Positions 17,626 through 27,878 of a stretch of 64,000 bases of DNA are shown piece after piece. The stretch comes from Gallaecimonas xiamenensis 3-C-1 (GTDB taxonomy: Bacteria > Pseudomonadota > Gammaproteobacteria > Enterobacterales > Gallaecimonadaceae). The notes beneath the pieces are model-generated. The model was not told the origin of the DNA. It searched no databases and was given only the letters and a program-made list of their open reading frames with translations. Positions within the stretch are counted from its first letter, which is position 1. The number at the start of each line of letters is the position of its first letter. A program made the translations under genes and the position numbers. Location: assembly GCF_000299915.1 (NCBI RefSeq), contig NZ_AMRI01000004.1, positions 62,001 through 126,000 of the forward strand, given 5' to 3'.

Positions 17626-18279
17626 TCACAAGACCGATCGACTGATCTTGCACCACTTGGTTACCTCGAGGGGGTGCGTCAGTACCCCTTGGGCCGGCCA
17701 GCGAGGGTGACTGTCATCCACATAACCCCAACTGGCCACCAGGCCCTGCATGCCGGCGCCCTGGGCCGCTTCCATATCGGTTAGAGCATCCCCCAGATAA
17801 AGGCAATGCTCAGGCTCTACCCCCAGCATGGCGGCGGCGTGCAGCAGGGGCAGGGGGCTTGGCTTGCGTTCGGTCAGGGTGTCGCCACAAACCAGGGCCT
17901 GGCAGGCGTCCAAGGCCGGGAAATGGGGCAGGGCGGCCACCGTTAAATGGGTGACCTTGTTGGTGACGATGCCCCAGGGTATGGCTGCCTGGTTAAGGGC
18001 TCCGATCAGCTCGGCGACGCCGTCAAAGAGCCGGGTCTCGGCGGAGATGTCCCTAAGGTAGGCGTCCCAAAAAGCCTGGCGCAGCGCTTCTTGCTCAAAG
18101 GCCCCTTCCCCAAAGCCCAGGGTCAGCAGGCTCTTGGTGCCGTGGGTAGCATGGGGGCGCACTTCATCCAGGGTCTTAAGGGGCTTGTGGTGGGCCGCCA
18201 GCACCTCGTTGAGGGCCCGGCGCAGGTCCGGGGCGGTATCGAGCAGGGTACCATCGAGGTCAAAAAGAACCGCGCTCAT
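17626..18279 (-). CDS. gph: Phosphoglycolate phosphatase-like HAD hydrolase
   Basis: I start at ATG 18279 (217 residues, [18 protein letters not shown]), because the longer open frame upstream lies inside ubiG. HAD motif I is DLDGTLLDT, motif II is IVTNK, motif III includes the [10 protein letters not shown] lysine, and motif IV is [12 protein letters not shown]. Paired with ubiG as in many gammaproteobacteria, where it is annotated Gph; substrate could also be another small phosphoester. Its start overlaps the ubiG stop by 4 bp. Confidence 0.88.
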   Translation of the reverse strand: MSAVLFDLDGTLLDTAPDLRRALNEVLAAHHKPLKTLDEVRPHATHGTKSLLTLGFGEGAFEQEALRQAFWDAYLRDISAETRLFDGVAELIGALNQAAIPWGIVTNKVTHLTVAALPHFPALDACQALVCGDTLTERKPSPLPLLHAAAMLGVEPEHCLYLGDALTDMEAAQGAGMQGLVASWGYVDDSHPRWPAQGVLTHPLEVTKWCKISRSVL

Positions 18280-18980
18280 GCCGGCTTCCTGGCGGCGACC
18301 AGATAGTTCATGTCCAGGCGTGCCGAGCGGTTGAACTGACCGGTAAAGAGGTTGTAGCTCATGCCCACCGCCTTTTCGCTGACGATACCGGCCTGGTCGC
18401 AAAAGCCCATCAGCTCTGCCGGCTTGATGAACTTGTGGTAGTCGTGGGTGCCGGCGGGTAGCCAGCGCAGGATGCGCTCGGCGGCAAAGACCCCAAGGGC
18501 CCAGGCTTTGGGCGTGCGATTGAGGGTGGAGAACACCAGGGTGCCGCCTGGCTTGCACAACTTGGCGCAGGCGCTCACCACCGACTGCGGATCCGGTACG
18601 TGCTCGAGCATTTCCATGCAGGTGACCACGTCGAACTGGCCGGGCAGCTCTTCGGCCAGGGCTTCGGCGGTGATCTGCCGGTATTGGAGGTCTACGCCAA
18701 CCTCGGCGGCGTGGGCGCGGGCCACGTTCAGAGGTTCCCCGCCCATGTCGATGCCGGTGACCACGGCGCCCAAGCGGGCCATGGACTCACTCAAAATGCC
18801 GCCACCACAGCCGATGTCGACCACGCGCTTGCCTGCCAGACCATCGGCCATCTCTTCGACAAAACCCAGCCGTACTGGGTTCAGCTGGTGCAGGGGTTTG
18901 AATTCCCCTTCCTTATCCCACCAGCGATGGGCCATGGCCTCGAACTTGGCGATTTCGGCGTTATCAACGTTGTTATTCAT
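18276..18980 (-). CDS. ubiG: Ubiquinone biosynthesis O-methyltransferase
   Basis: A 234-residue class I SAM methyltransferase; ATG 18980 is chosen because GGAAGG sits 5 bp before it, rather than the GTG two codons upstream. [23 protein letters not shown] is the signature N-terminus of Ubi[21 protein letters not shown] is SAM motif I, and [11 protein letters not shown] is motif post I. It performs both O-methylations of ubiquinone synthesis at the inner-membrane face. Divergent from gyrA, and coupled to gph. Confidence 0.96.
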   Translation of the reverse strand: MNNNVDNAEIAKFEAMAHRWWDKEGEFKPLHQLNPVRLGFVEEMADGLAGKRVVDIGCGGGILSESMARLGAVVTGIDMGGEPLNVARAHAAEVGVDLQYRQITAEALAEELPGQFDVVTCMEMLEHVPDPQSVVSACAKLCKPGGTLVFSTLNRTPKAWALGVFAAERILRWLPAGTHDYHKFIKPAELMGFCDQAGIVSEKAVGMSYNLFTGQFNRSARLDMNYLVAARKPA

Positions 18981-19057
18981 CTTCACCTTCCAACATTGGC
19001 TGACGGGGCATTATAGCCCTGAGTGCGTTGCCTTTTCATGGTCAACGTCGACCGTTG

Positions 19058-19066
19058 TGGTATAGT
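19058..19066 (+). promoter_or_regulatory. Extended -10 promoter for gyrA
   Basis: TGGTATAGT is an extended -10 element (TGn plus TATAGT) 41 bp upstream of the gyrA ATG. No good -35 hexamer is seen, which fits the supercoiling-sensitive promoters usual for gyrase genes. Confidence 0.5.
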
Positions 19067-19106
19067 GGCTCACTTTGTTGGAAGACCTTTAATAGGGACG
19101 ACTGAG

Positions 19107-21680
19107 ATGAGCGATCTGGCCAAAGAAATTGTGCCGGTCAGTATCGAGGACGAGCTCAAGAGCTCCTACCTTGACTACGCCATGAGCGTTATCGTCGGCC
19201 GGGCTCTGCCCGATGTGCGCGACGGCCTCAAACCGGTACACAGGCGCGTTCTATTTGCCATGCACGAGCTCGGCAACGACTGGAACAAGCCCTATAAGAA
19301 ATCGGCCCGTGTAGTAGGGGATGTGATAGGTAAATATCACCCCCATGGTGACTCCGCTGTGTATGACGCCATCGTGCGTCTGGCCCAGCCTTTCTCCATG
19401 CGCTACACCCTGGTGGACGGGCAGGGGAACTTCGGCTCGGTGGACGGCGACTCCGCTGCCGCCATGCGTTACACCGAAGTGCGCATGGCCAAGATCTCCC
19501 ACGAACTGCTGGCGGATCTGGAAAAGGAAACCGTCGATTTCGTTCCCAACTACGACAACACCGAACAGATCCCCGATGTGCTGCCGACCCGGGTGCCGAA
19601 CCTGCTGGTTAACGGCGCCGCCGGTATCGCCGTCGGTATGGCCACCAACATTCCTCCCCATAACTTAAAAGAAGTGGTGGGTGGCTGTGTGGCCCTGATC
19701 GACAATCCGGAATTGACCATCGACGAGTTGATGGAATACATCCCGGGCCCCGACTTCCCCACCCAGGGCATCATCAACGGCAAGAGCGGCATTCGTGACG
19801 CCTACCACACCGGTCGCGGCAAGATTTACATCCGTGCCCGCGCCGAGGTGGAAGTCAACGAAGACAACGGCCGTGAGACCATCATCGTCCACGAACTGCC
19901 CTACCAGGTGAACAAGGCGCGGCTGATTGAAAAGATCGCCGAGCTGGTCAAGGAAAAACGCCTCGAGGGCATCAGCGCCCTGCGTGACGAGTCCGACAAA
20001 GACGGCCTGCGGGTGGTTATCGAGCTCAAGCGTGGCGAAGCCGGCGAAGTGGTGCTCAACAAGCTCTACTCCCTGACCCAGATGCAGGTGGTGTTCGGCA
20101 TCAACATGGTGGCCCTGGACCAAAACCAGCCGCGCCTGTTTAACCTCAAGGACTCCCTTGAGTGCTTTATCAATCACCGCCGTGAAGTGGTGACCCGCCG
20201 CACCATCTTTGAACTGCGTAAAGCCCGCGAGCGCGCTCATGTACTGGAAGGCCTGGCCATTGCCCTGGCCAACATCGATCCGGTCATCGAGCTTATCCGC
20301 CGCAGCCCGACCCCGGCCGAAGCCAAAGCCGGCCTGGTCAGCACCCCTTGGGAGCTGGGCAACGTGGCGTCCATGCTCGAAGGCGCCGGCACCGATGCCG
20401 CCCGCCCCGAGAGCCTGGAGCCGCAATACGGCATCCGCGACGGCAAATACTACCTGACCGAAGTGCAGGCCCAGGCCATTTTGGACCTTCGTCTGCACCG
20501 CCTGACCGGCCTTGAGCACGAGAAGATCCTCGACGAATACAAGGGTCTGTTGGACCTCATCAAGGAACTGCTGCACATCCTGGCCTCTCCGGCTCGCTTG
20601 ATGGAAGTGATCCGCGAAGAGCTGGTGGCCGTTGCCGAGCAGTTTGGCGACGAGCGCCGCACCGAGATCAGCGAGTCTTCCGCCGACATTTCCATCGAGG
20701 ATTTGATCGCCGAAGAAGACGTAGTGGTGACCCTGTCCCACGAAGGCTACGTCAAGTACCAGGCCCTGGCCGACTACGAGGCTCAGCGCCGTGGTGGTAA
20801 GGGTAAGGCAGCCACCAAGATGAAGGATGAAGACTTCATCGAGCAGCTGCTGGTGGCCAACACCCACGACACCATTTTGTGCTTCTCCAGCCGTGGCCGC
20901 CTCTACTGGCTCAAGGTTTACCAGTTGCCCCTGGCCAGCCGCACCGCCCGTGGCCGCCCCATCATCAACCTGCTGCCCTTGGAAGCGGACGAGCGCATCA
21001 CCGCCATTCTGCCGGTGCGCGAGTACGAAGAAGGCAAATACATCTTTATGGCTACCGCCTTCGGTACCGTGAAGAAAACCGCCCTGACCGAGTACAGCCG
21101 CCCCCGTTCCAACGGCATCATCGCCGTCAACCTCAATGAGGGCGACGAACTGATCGGTGTCACCATCACCGACGGCAGCAACGAAGTGATGCTGTTCAGC
21201 GATGAAGGCAAAGTGGTGCGCTTTAGCGAAGACCAGGTGCGGGCCATGGGCCGTGGCGCCACCGGTGTGCGTGGTATCAACCTGGAAGACGGTCAGTCCG
21301 TGGTGTCCATGGTGATCCCCAGCGCCGAGGTGGACATCCTTACCGTCACCGAGAACGGTTACGGCAAGCGTACCGCCCAGGACGAGTACCCGGCCAAGAG
21401 CCGGGCCACCAAAGGGGTGGTGTCCATCAAGGTCTCCGAGCGTAACGGCAAGGTGGTTGGTGCGGTAGCAGTTGAAGAAAGCGATGAAATTATGCTTATC
21501 TCCAACCGTGGCACCCTGGTGCGCACCCGGGTCAACGAAGTATCCCGGGTCGGCCGTAACACCCAAGGGGTGACCATTATCCGCACCGCAACGGATGAGA
21601 AGGTTGTTGGCTTGCAGCGCATCGCCGAAGTGGACGAGGAAGTGGTCCCAGAGGTCGAAGGCGAGAGCGCCGACGAGTGA
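19107..21680 (+). CDS. gyrA: DNA gyrase subunit A
   Basis: An 857-residue product from ATG 19107 (MSDLAKEI), chosen by matching the E. coli start; upstream in-frame codons are not conserved. The active-site tyrosine lies in [11 protein letters not shown] (Tyr122). The quinolone-determining stretch [11 protein letters not shown] has Ser83 and Asp87, the sensitive state. The GyrA box QRRGGKG (C-terminal domain) distinguishes it from ParC. The protein is somewhat shorter than E. coli GyrA (875), mainly in the acidic tail. A strong terminator separates it from serC. Confidence 0.98.
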   Translation: MSDLAKEIVPVSIEDELKSSYLDYAMSVIVGRALPDVRDGLKPVHRRVLFAMHELGNDWNKPYKKSARVVGDVIGKYHPHGDSAVYDAIVRLAQPFSMRYTLVDGQGNFGSVDGDSAAAMRYTEVRMAKISHELLADLEKETVDFVPNYDNTEQIPDVLPTRVPNLLVNGAAGIAVGMATNIPPHNLKEVVGGCVALIDNPELTIDELMEYIPGPDFPTQGIINGKSGIRDAYHTGRGKIYIRARAEVEVNEDNGRETIIVHELPYQVNKARLIEKIAELVKEKRLEGISALRDESDKDGLRVVIELKRGEAGEVVLNKLYSLTQMQVVFGINMVALDQNQPRLFNLKDSLECFINHRREVVTRRTIFELRKARERAHVLEGLAIALANIDPVIELIRRSPTPAEAKAGLVSTPWELGNVASMLEGAGTDAARPESLEPQYGIRDGKYYLTEVQAQAILDLRLHRLTGLEHEKILDEYKGLLDLIKELLHILASPARLMEVIREELVAVAEQFGDERRTEISESSADISIEDLIAEEDVVVTLSHEGYVKYQALADYEAQRRGGKGKAATKMKDEDFIEQLLVANTHDTILCFSSRGRLYWLKVYQLPLASRTARGRPIINLLPLEADERITAILPVREYEEGKYIFMATAFGTVKKTALTEYSRPRSNGIIAVNLNEGDELIGVTITDGSNEVMLFSDEGKVVRFSEDQVRAMGRGATGVRGINLEDGQSVVSMVIPSAEVDILTVTENGYGKRTAQDEYPAKSRATKGVVSIKVSERNGKVVGAVAVEESDEIMLISNRGTLVRTRVNEVSRVGRNTQGVTIIRTATDEKVVGLQRIAEVDEEVVPEVEGESADE

Positions 21681-21683
21681 TTC

Positions 21684-21708
21684 AAAAGCGGCCGCCAGGC
21701 CGCTTTTT
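21684..21708 (+). terminator. Terminator after gyrA
   Basis: A 10 bp stem AAAAGCGGCC/GGCCGCTTTT with loop GCCA and trailing T, 3 bp after the gyrA stop. Confidence 0.85.
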
Positions 21709-21726
21709 ACGTATTAAAAGGGTTGT

Positions 21727-22800
21727 ATGAATAAAGTATTCAATTTTTGTGCAGGCCCCGCCATGCTGCCCCCGGCGGTGCTCCAGCGCGCCCAGAGTGA
21801 AATGATCGACTGGCAAGGCCTGGGCGTGTCGGTGATGGAAGTGTCCCACCGCGACAAGCCCTTTATGGCGGTAGCGGCCAAAGCCGAGGCCGACCTTCGC
21901 GAGCTGATGGCCATTCCCGACAACTACAAGGTGCTGTTCCTGGCCGGCGGCGGCCGCAGCCAATTTACCGCCGTGCCCCTTAACCTGCTCAAAGAAGGCG
22001 AGCAGGCCGACTACCTGATCACCGGTCAATGGTCCAAGGCCGCCTTCGAGGAAGCCAAGCGCTTTCGCGACGTGGCCATTGCCGCCGAAATCGACATGAG
22101 CACCAAGCCCATCGCGTTGCCTGTCGACATCAAGGTAAGAGCAGGAGCCAAGTACCTCCATTACTGCCCCAACGAAACCGTGGACGGCATCGAGATGTTC
22201 GAAGAGCCGGCAGTGGACGTGCCTTTGGTGGCGGACATGTCTTCTTGCATCCTGTCCCGTCGTATCGATGTCAGCAAATACGGCCTGATTTACGCCGGCG
22301 CCCAGAAGAACATCGGCCCGTCCGGCCTGGCGGTAGTGATTGTGCGCAGCGACTTGCTGCGGGATGACATGCAGGTGCCCTGCATCTGGGATTACGCCCA
22401 GCAGGCCCAGCAGGGCTCCATGGTCAATACCCCGCCGACCTATGCCTGGTACCTGGCTGGCCTGGTGTTCGAGTGGCTCAAAGAAGTGGGTGGCGTTGCC
22501 GCCATGGAAGCCCACAATGCCGCCAAGGCCGAACTCCTGTACGGCGCCATCGACAGCCTGCCGTTGTATCAGAACCTGGTGGATGCCAGCTGCCGTTCGC
22601 GAATGAACGTGGTGTGGCAGCTCAAGGACGAAAGCCTCAACGAGGCCTTCCTCGCCGAAGCCGAGGCCCTGGGCTTGCTGGCCCTTAAAGGCCACCGCTT
22701 CGTGGGCGGTATGCGCGCCTCCATGTACAACGCCATGCCCTTGGCCGGCACCCAGGCCCTGGTGGCCTTCATGCAGGACTTTGCCGCCCGTCATGGCTGA
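21727..22800 (+). CDS. serC: Phosphoserine aminotransferase
   Basis: A 357-residue PLP enzyme. [15 protein letters not shown] at the N-terminus, [14 protein letters not shown] and the PLP-lysine block [13 protein letters not shown] identify SerC, which acts in serine synthesis and, in many bacteria, pyridoxal phosphate synthesis. It heads a serC - chorismate mutase - aroA - cmk - rpsA - ihfB arrangement like the pseudomonad order. Its stop overlaps the next ATG. Confidence 0.97.
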   Translation: MNKVFNFCAGPAMLPPAVLQRAQSEMIDWQGLGVSVMEVSHRDKPFMAVAAKAEADLRELMAIPDNYKVLFLAGGGRSQFTAVPLNLLKEGEQADYLITGQWSKAAFEEAKRFRDVAIAAEIDMSTKPIALPVDIKVRAGAKYLHYCPNETVDGIEMFEEPAVDVPLVADMSSCILSRRIDVSKYGLIYAGAQKNIGPSGLAVVIVRSDLLRDDMQVPCIWDYAQQAQQGSMVNTPPTYAWYLAGLVFEWLKEVGGVAAMEAHNAAKAELLYGAIDSLPLYQNLVDASCRSRMNVVWQLKDESLNEAFLAEAEALGLLALKGHRFVGGMRASMYNAMPLAGTQALVAFMQDFAARHG

Positions 22801-23371
22801 GCTTGAGCGGCTGCGCCAGCAGATAGACGAGGTCGATCAGGCCCTGCTGTCCTTGCTGGGCAAAAGGTTGGCCCTGGCCGACACCCTGGGGGAACTCAAA
22901 GGGGGCCGGGTGTTCGACCCGGCTCGCGAGTTTGCCCTGGTGGAAAGCCGGGTACAGGGTTTCCCCGACCTGCCTGCGCCTGTGGTGCGCCAGTTCTGCC
23001 GGGACTGGGTGTCCCTGTGCCGGGGGCACCAGGGCCGCTTTTGTATCGCCAGCCAAAGCCCGCAGTTGGCCAAGGCCCTGCTGGGTCGTTACACCCAGAC
23101 CCTCACCACCCAGGACCCTTTTGCCGCCGTTTTCCAAGGGGAAGCGGACGGCGCCCTGTGGCTGGGCCCTTTGCCTGACAGTCTCAAAGGTCTGTTGGTG
23201 GCGGCGGCTTTTCGCCACGGCCAGCAGGCCGGTTTCCTGCTGACCGCCGACGGCGCCAAAGGGGGCCATTGGCAGTTGGCGGCCCAGGGCCCCGGCGAGG
23301 CGGTGGGTGATCACTGGTTTTTGATTTCCGGGCATCAGTTTGATGTCTGGCCTTTGCTTTCGGATGAATAA
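22793..23371 (+). CDS. Chorismate mutase domain with degenerate prephenate-dehydratase-like tail
   Basis: A 192-residue protein. Residues 1-85 form an AroQ-type chorismate mutase helix bundle ([22 protein letters not shown], then ELKGG and FDPARE carrying the Lys and Asp/Glu positions). The C-terminal ~105 residues are unusual: [20 protein letters not shown] echoes the F-x-A-V-x-x-GEADYG-V-P-x-E-N-S block of prephenate dehydratases and DHWFLISGH echoes their TRFLVI strand. The catalytic Thr of TRF and most of the second subdomain are missing. It occupies the pheA slot between serC and aroA. Mutase activity is plausible; dehydratase activity is not. Confidence 0.75.
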   Translation: MAELERLRQQIDEVDQALLSLLGKRLALADTLGELKGGRVFDPAREFALVESRVQGFPDLPAPVVRQFCRDWVSLCRGHQGRFCIASQSPQLAKALLGRYTQTLTTQDPFAAVFQGEADGALWLGPLPDSLKGLLVAAAFRHGQQAGFLLTADGAKGGHWQLAAQGPGEAVGDHWFLISGHQFDVWPLLSDE

Positions 23372-23372
23372 C

Positions 23373-24644
23373 ATGGAATTACTGCAACTGACCGCCGGCG
23401 GCAGCGTCAGCGGTACCCTGGCCATGCCCGGCTCCAAATCCCTGTCCAACCGGGCTTTGCTGCTGGGCGCCTTCTGCCAGGCCCCCACTACCCTGAGTAA
23501 CGTCCTGGACGCCGACGATATCCGCCATATGCGCAGCGCTTTCAAAGCCTTGGGTGTGGCTGTCAGTGAACAGGGCGACGATCTGGTGGTGGCCGGTCCC
23601 TGGCAGCCCCAGAGCCCGGTTGGTGCCATTTTCCTGGGTAACGCCGGCACTGCCATGCGCCCTTTGACAGCGGCCCTGGCGCTAACCCCGGGCACCTTCG
23701 AGCTGACCGGCGAGCCGCGCATGTATGAGCGCCCCATAGGGGATCTGGTGGATGCCCTTCGGCAACTGGGTGCCGACATCCAGTACCTGGGGGAAGAGGG
23801 CTACCCGCCCCTTAAAATTAACGGCAAGAAGCTGGCCGGCGGCACCTTGAGCGTCAGGGGCGACCTGTCCAGCCAGTTCCTGTCGGCGCTGCTGATGGCT
23901 GCACCCCTGTGTGAAGGGGACGTCACTATCAAGGTGGATGGCGAGCTGGTGTCCAAACCCTATGTGGAGCTGACCCTGGGGCTGATGGCGCAGTTTGGGG
24001 TCAAGGCCCTGCGCCCCGATGAGCAGACCTTCGTCATCACCAAGGACAGCCAATACCACAGCCCTGGCCACTACTACGTGGAAGGGGACGCCTCTTCCGC
24101 CTCCTACTTTGCCGCCGCCGGCGCCATCGGCGGTGACGTCACCATCAAGGGCCTTTTCAAAGGCATGCTGCAAGGGGACGTGGACTTTGTGGACGCCCTG
24201 GAGCAAATGGGCGCCGTCGTCGAGTGGGGCGAGCACCAGGTACGGGTGCGTAAGGGCGAGCTCAAAGGCATCGACATCGACGCCAATGCCATTCCCGATG
24301 CCGCCATGACCCTGGCCACCACGGCGCTCTTTGCCCAAGGTGAGACGGTTATCCGCAATATCTACAACTGGCGCCTCAAGGAAACCGACCGCCTCCATGC
24401 CATGGCCACCGAGCTCAAGAAGGTGGGCGCCGAGGTGGAAGAGGGCAGGGACTACATCCGTGTCAGCCGGGGCCATGCCATCCAGTACGCCGAGATCGAT
24501 ACCTACAACGATCACCGCATGGCCATGTGTTTTGCCCTGCTGGCCCTGGGCCAGAGCCCCATAGGCATTCGCGATCCCAAGTGTACCGCCAAGACTTTTC
24601 CTGATTTCTTTGAACGCTTTGGCGCGATTAGGCAAGGTAATTGA
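23373..24644 (+). CDS. aroA: 3-phosphoshikimate 1-carboxyvinyltransferase (EPSP synthase)
   Basis: A 423-residue protein starting [10 protein letters not shown], aligned with the E. coli start; an alternative ATG three codons upstream (23364) overlaps the previous gene. [16 protein letters not shown] and [15 protein letters not shown] are the phosphate/PEP-binding motifs, [13 protein letters not shown] and [15 protein letters not shown] further conserved blocks. It forms EPSP in the shikimate pathway, next to the chorismate mutase. Motif [10 protein letters not shown] is that of class I (glyphosate-sensitive) enzymes. Confidence 0.97.
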   Translation: MELLQLTAGGSVSGTLAMPGSKSLSNRALLLGAFCQAPTTLSNVLDADDIRHMRSAFKALGVAVSEQGDDLVVAGPWQPQSPVGAIFLGNAGTAMRPLTAALALTPGTFELTGEPRMYERPIGDLVDALRQLGADIQYLGEEGYPPLKINGKKLAGGTLSVRGDLSSQFLSALLMAAPLCEGDVTIKVDGELVSKPYVELTLGLMAQFGVKALRPDEQTFVITKDSQYHSPGHYYVEGDASSASYFAAAGAIGGDVTIKGLFKGMLQGDVDFVDALEQMGAVVEWGEHQVRVRKGELKGIDIDANAIPDAAMTLATTALFAQGETVIRNIYNWRLKETDRLHAMATELKKVGAEVEEGRDYIRVSRGHAIQYAEIDTYNDHRMAMCFALLALGQSPIGIRDPKCTAKTFPDFFERFGAIRQGN

Positions 24645-24716
24645 CAGCCTTTTACCCTATAATGCGCGCCCGACGCCTGCAGGTTTTGGCCTGCATCCGT
24701 AGAAATGGAGGATTTT

Positions 24717-25406
24717 ATGGCTGATTTGGTACCCGTCGTCACCGTAGACGGGCCCAGCGGTGTAGGCAAAGGTACCCTGTGCCAACACCTGGCCGACCGG
24801 CTGGGCTGGCATTTCCTGGATTCCGGTGCCATTTATCGCGTGCTGGCCCTGGCGGCGCTTCACCATCAGTGCCCCCTGGAAGACGAAGAGGCCCTGGTGC
24901 CGTTGGCCGCGCATCTGGACGTGCAGTTCGAGCCCCAGGACGGCCAGGTCAAGGTGATCCTCGAAGGGGAAGACGTCACCAGTGCCATCCGTACCCAGGA
25001 CGTGGCCAATACCGCCTCGAAAGTGGCGGCCTTTCCCCGGGTCCGTGAAGCCCTGCTGCGCCGTCAGCGTGCCTTCCAAAAGGCCCCAGGCCTGGTGGCC
25101 GACGGCCGCGATATGGGCACAGTGGTGTTTAAAAATGCCCAGGTTAAATTGTTCCTGACCGCCAGCGCCGAAGTCCGCGCCGAGCGCCGATTTCAGCAGT
25201 TGCTGGCGTCTGGGCAGGATGCTAAAATTGAACGTCTTTTAACCGAGATACGTGAGCGTGACGAGCGTGATGCCAATCGCGCCGTGGCGCCGCTAAAGCC
25301 AGCGGAGGATGCGGTCATCATCGATACCAGCCATCTTTCCATCGAGCAGGTGCTCGATGCCGCCTGGCAGGAGGTTGTTGCCAAGATCCCGGCAGCGGCC
25401 AAGTAA
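24717..25406 (+). CDS. cmk: Cytidylate kinase
   Basis: A 229-residue NMP kinase from ATG 24717, which has GGAGG 6 bp upstream; a second ATG at 24705 lacks a good site. The P-loop [12 protein letters not shown], the substrate block [17 protein letters not shown] and [12 protein letters not shown] (LID region) identify Cmk of type 1. It phosphorylates CMP and dCMP. It precedes rpsA, as in E. coli. A TATAAT hexamer at 24658-24663 may be its -10 element, with no well-spaced -35. Confidence 0.96.
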   Translation: MADLVPVVTVDGPSGVGKGTLCQHLADRLGWHFLDSGAIYRVLALAALHHQCPLEDEEALVPLAAHLDVQFEPQDGQVKVILEGEDVTSAIRTQDVANTASKVAAFPRVREALLRRQRAFQKAPGLVADGRDMGTVVFKNAQVKLFLTASAEVRAERRFQQLLASGQDAKIERLLTEIRERDERDANRAVAPLKPAEDAVIIDTSHLSIEQVLDAAWQEVVAKIPAAAK

Positions 25407-25412
25407 GAACCC

Positions 25413-25478
25413 TTCCGCACCAAGGATTGGCGCGGAAAACCATGAACAACCCCATGTCGGACGGATGCCACATGGTTT
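25413..25478 (+). promoter_or_regulatory. rpsA leader hairpins, probable S1 autoregulatory site
   Basis: Two hairpins fill the cmk-rpsA gap. The first (25413-25437) is TTCCGC-A-CCAA / TTGG-C-GCGGAA with a GGA loop. The second has 8 bp arms AAACCATG (25437-25444) and CATGGTTT (25471-25478), with CGGACGGA in its loop. GGA-bearing stacked hairpins before rpsA are known in gammaproteobacteria as the S1 translational-control region. No Shine-Dalgarno consensus precedes the rpsA ATG, also a known trait. Confidence 0.7.
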
Positions 25479-25497
25479 GTTAAATAAGCAGACACAC

Positions 25498-27171
25498 ATG
25501 ACTGAATCATTTGCTCAACTGTTCGAAGAAAGCCTGAAAGAGATCGAAACCCGCCCGGGTTCCATCGTTAAAGGTACCGTTGTCCGCGTTCAAAAGGACA
25601 TCGTACTGGTCGACGCTGGTCTGAAATCTGAGTCCGCTATTCCTGCCGAACAGTTCAAAGACGCCAACGGCGAAATCACCGTTAACGTCGGTGACGTTGT
25701 TGACGTAGCCCTGGACACCGTAGAAGACGGCTTCGGCGAGACCATCCTGTCCCGCGAGAAGGCCAAGCGCTACGAAGCCTGGCTGGTGCTCGAGAAAGCT
25801 TACGAAAACAACGAGACCGTTATCGGTATCATCAACGGCAAAGTCAAAGGCGGCTTCACTGTCGACCTGGACGGCATCCGTGCCTTCCTGCCTGGCTCCC
25901 TGGTTGATGTGCGCCCGATCCGCGACACCGCTCACCTGGAAAACAAAGACCTGGAATTCAAGGTCATCAAGCTGGACCAGAAGCGTAACAACGTCGTGGT
26001 TTCCCGTCGCGCTGTGATCGAGTCCGAGAACAACGTTGAGCGTGAGCAACTGCTGCAAAACCTGCAAGAAGGTATGGAAGTCAAAGGTATCGTTAAGAAC
26101 CTGACTGACTACGGTGCCTTCGTAGACCTGGGTGGCGTTGACGGCCTGCTGCACATCACCGACATGGCTTGGAAGCGCGTTAAGCATCCTTCCGAAATCG
26201 TCAATGTCGGCGACGAAATCACCGTCAAGGTACTGAAGTTCGACCGCGAGCGTACCCGTGTATCCCTGGGCCTCAAGCAACTGGGTGCCGATCCGTGGGT
26301 TTCCATCGCCGAGCGTTACCCTGAAGGTCACAAGCTCAAAGGCCGCGTGACCAACCTGACCGACTACGGCTGCTTCGTTGAAATCGAAGAAGGCGTTGAA
26401 GGCCTGGTACACGTTTCCGAAATGGACTGGACCAACAAAAACATCCACCCCTCCAAGGTTGTCAACCTGGGCGACGAAGTGGAAGTTATGGTTCTGGACA
26501 TCGACGAAGAACGTCGTCGTATCTCCCTGGGCCTCAAGCAGTGCAAACAAAACCCCTGGGAAGAGTTTGCCGGCCGCTTCAACAAGGGCGACCAGGTTTC
26601 CGGTAAGATCAAGTCCATCACCGACTTCGGTATCTTCATTGGCCTGGACGGCGGCATCGACGGTCTGGTTCACCTGTCCGACATCTCCTGGAACGCTACC
26701 GGCGACGAAGCCGTTCGCGAGTACAAGAAAGGCGAAGAAATCACCGCCGTTGTACTGCAAGTGGATGCCGAGCGCGAGCGCATCAGCCTGGGCGTTAAGC
26801 AACTGGAAGCCGATCCGTTCAACAACTACCTGAACGATAAGAAGAAAGGTGCTATCGTTATTGGTACCGTGATCGCTGTTGACGCCAAAGGCGCCACCAT
26901 CGATCTGGGCGAAGGTGTTGAAGGCTACCTGCGTGCCTCCGACATCTCCCGTGAGCGCATCGAAGACGCTTCTACCGTGCTGAAAGCCGGCGAAGAAGTT
27001 GAAGCCAAGTTCATGGGTGTTGACCGTAAGAACCGCACCATCTCCCTGTCCATCCGCGCTAAGGATGAAGCAGACGAGCGTGATGCCATCGATCACCTGA
27101 ACAACCAGGAAGATGCGGTCATCCCGAACGCCATGGCTGAAGCTTTCAAAGCCGCCAAGAGCGAAGACTAA
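25498..27171 (+). CDS. rpsA: 30S ribosomal protein S1
   Basis: A 557-residue protein, identical in length to E. coli S1, with six consecutive S1/OB repeats such as [21 protein letters not shown] and [15 protein letters not shown]. It binds mRNA on the small subunit. Codon use is visibly biased to highly expressed codons relative to its neighbours. The start [13 protein letters not shown] is conserved; the longer open frame upstream belongs to the leader and cmk. Confidence 0.98.
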   Translation: MTESFAQLFEESLKEIETRPGSIVKGTVVRVQKDIVLVDAGLKSESAIPAEQFKDANGEITVNVGDVVDVALDTVEDGFGETILSREKAKRYEAWLVLEKAYENNETVIGIINGKVKGGFTVDLDGIRAFLPGSLVDVRPIRDTAHLENKDLEFKVIKLDQKRNNVVVSRRAVIESENNVEREQLLQNLQEGMEVKGIVKNLTDYGAFVDLGGVDGLLHITDMAWKRVKHPSEIVNVGDEITVKVLKFDRERTRVSLGLKQLGADPWVSIAERYPEGHKLKGRVTNLTDYGCFVEIEEGVEGLVHVSEMDWTNKNIHPSKVVNLGDEVEVMVLDIDEERRRISLGLKQCKQNPWEEFAGRFNKGDQVSGKIKSITDFGIFIGLDGGIDGLVHLSDISWNATGDEAVREYKKGEEITAVVLQVDAERERISLGVKQLEADPFNNYLNDKKKGAIVIGTVIAVDAKGATIDLGEGVEGYLRASDISRERIEDASTVLKAGEEVEAKFMGVDRKNRTISLSIRAKDEADERDAIDHLNNQEDAVIPNAMAEAFKAAKSED

Positions 27172-27178
27172 TCAGGTG

Positions 27179-27199
27179 GGTGGGGCAAAGTGCCCCACC
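27179..27199 (+). other. Hairpin between rpsA and ihfB
   Basis: A 9 bp stem GGTGGGGCA/TGCCCCACC with AAG loop and no T-run directly after the rpsA stop. Could trim or attenuate read-through from the highly expressed rpsA into ihfB. Confidence 0.6.
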
Positions 27200-27222
27200 T
27201 CCTTGGCGCCGAGGAAGACCAA

Positions 27223-27513
27223 ATGACCAAATCAGAACTCATTGAGAGTTTGACCGCCAAGTACGCCGACCTGCCCGCGCGGGATCTGGAACTGGCAGTT
27301 AAAGAAATTCTGGAGCAGATGGCCAATACCCTGGAAGCAGGGGAACGCATTGAGATCCGGGGATTTGGTAGCTTTTCCCTGCATTACCGAGCGCCCCGAG
27401 TCGGGCGTAATCCCAAGACGGGAGAGTCCGTTGAATTGCCGGCCAAACAGGTCCCGCATTTCAAACCGGGCAAGGAACTGCGGGAGAGGGTCAACCTCAG
27501 CGCTGATTCCTGA
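27223..27513 (+). CDS. ihfB: Integration host factor beta subunit
   Basis: A 96-residue DNABII protein from ATG 27223 ([10 protein letters not shown]). [25 protein letters not shown] is the DNA-minor-groove arm, with the proline/GRNPKTG turn, and [15 protein letters not shown] the C-terminal signature of IhfB. It bends DNA as a heterodimer with IhfA, whose gene is at 48610 in this window. Preceded by a short GGTGGGGC hairpin and followed by a strong terminator. Confidence 0.96.
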   Translation: MTKSELIESLTAKYADLPARDLELAVKEILEQMANTLEAGERIEIRGFGSFSLHYRAPRVGRNPKTGESVELPAKQVPHFKPGKELRERVNLSADS

Positions 27514-27527
27514 TCAGCACCACTGAA

Positions 27528-27557
27528 AAAAACGGCATGCAATCGCATGCCGTTTTT
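27528..27557 (+). terminator. Terminator after ihfB
   Basis: A 13 bp stem AAAAACGGCATGC/GCATGCCGTTTTT with loop AATC, 14 bp after ihfB. Confidence 0.9.
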
Positions 27558-27617
27558 GTGTCTGACGCCCCTTTTGGGCAATAATAGCGGCGTTTGCTCA
27601 TGCCCACAGGAGGTGCG

Positions 27618-27875
27618 GTGGTCACCCTCATCAAATGGCTGTTTGCCATCCTCATTTTTGCCCTGGCCTTGGCCGTGGGTGCCCAAAATGCTCAGCCGAT
27701 CGCGGTCAACTACCTGATCGCCCAGAAAACCCTGTCCGCAGGTCAGTGGTTAGGGATCGCCTTTGCCCTGGGAGCCGTACTGGCGTTCTTGGTACTTGGC
27801 ACGCAATGCTGGGTACAGAGGCTCAAGATCCGGACCCTGCAACGCAAGCTGCGCGCCCAGACGAAAGACGCCTAG
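27618..27875 (+). CDS. lapA: LapA family inner-membrane protein
   Basis: GTG 27618, preceded by AGGAGG, gives 85 residues; an in-frame ATG eight codons upstream is possible but extends past the ribosome site. Two membrane helices (about 5-25 and 40-62) flank AVGAQNAQPIAVNYLIAQ, matching the LapA/YciS pattern, followed by a basic cytoplasmic tail. With LapB it takes part in control of lipopolysaccharide synthesis. It lies 3 bp before lapB. Confidence 0.88.
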   Translation: MVTLIKWLFAILIFALALAVGAQNAQPIAVNYLIAQKTLSAGQWLGIAFALGAVLAFLVLGTQCWVQRLKIRTLQRKLRAQTKDA

Positions 27876-27878
27876 GTT

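Noticed and set aside
19341-19400. Possible quinolone resistance changes in gyrA.
   Set aside because: The codons give Ser83 and Asp87, the sensitive residues.
19665-21566. A 633-codon minus-strand frame opposite gyrA.
   Set aside because: Antisense shadow; gyrA is certain on the + strand and nothing in the shadow is recognisable.
22029-22367. Small overlapping frames inside serC, pheT, apeM and other genes.
   Set aside because: All are alternative-frame shadows of GC-rich genes with Arg/Pro/Ala-heavy composition.
24641-24663. TTGACA and TATAAT before cmk as a full consensus promoter.
   Set aside because: The hexamers are only 11 bp apart, too close for one sigma-70 promoter. The TATAAT may still be a real -10 with a poor -35.
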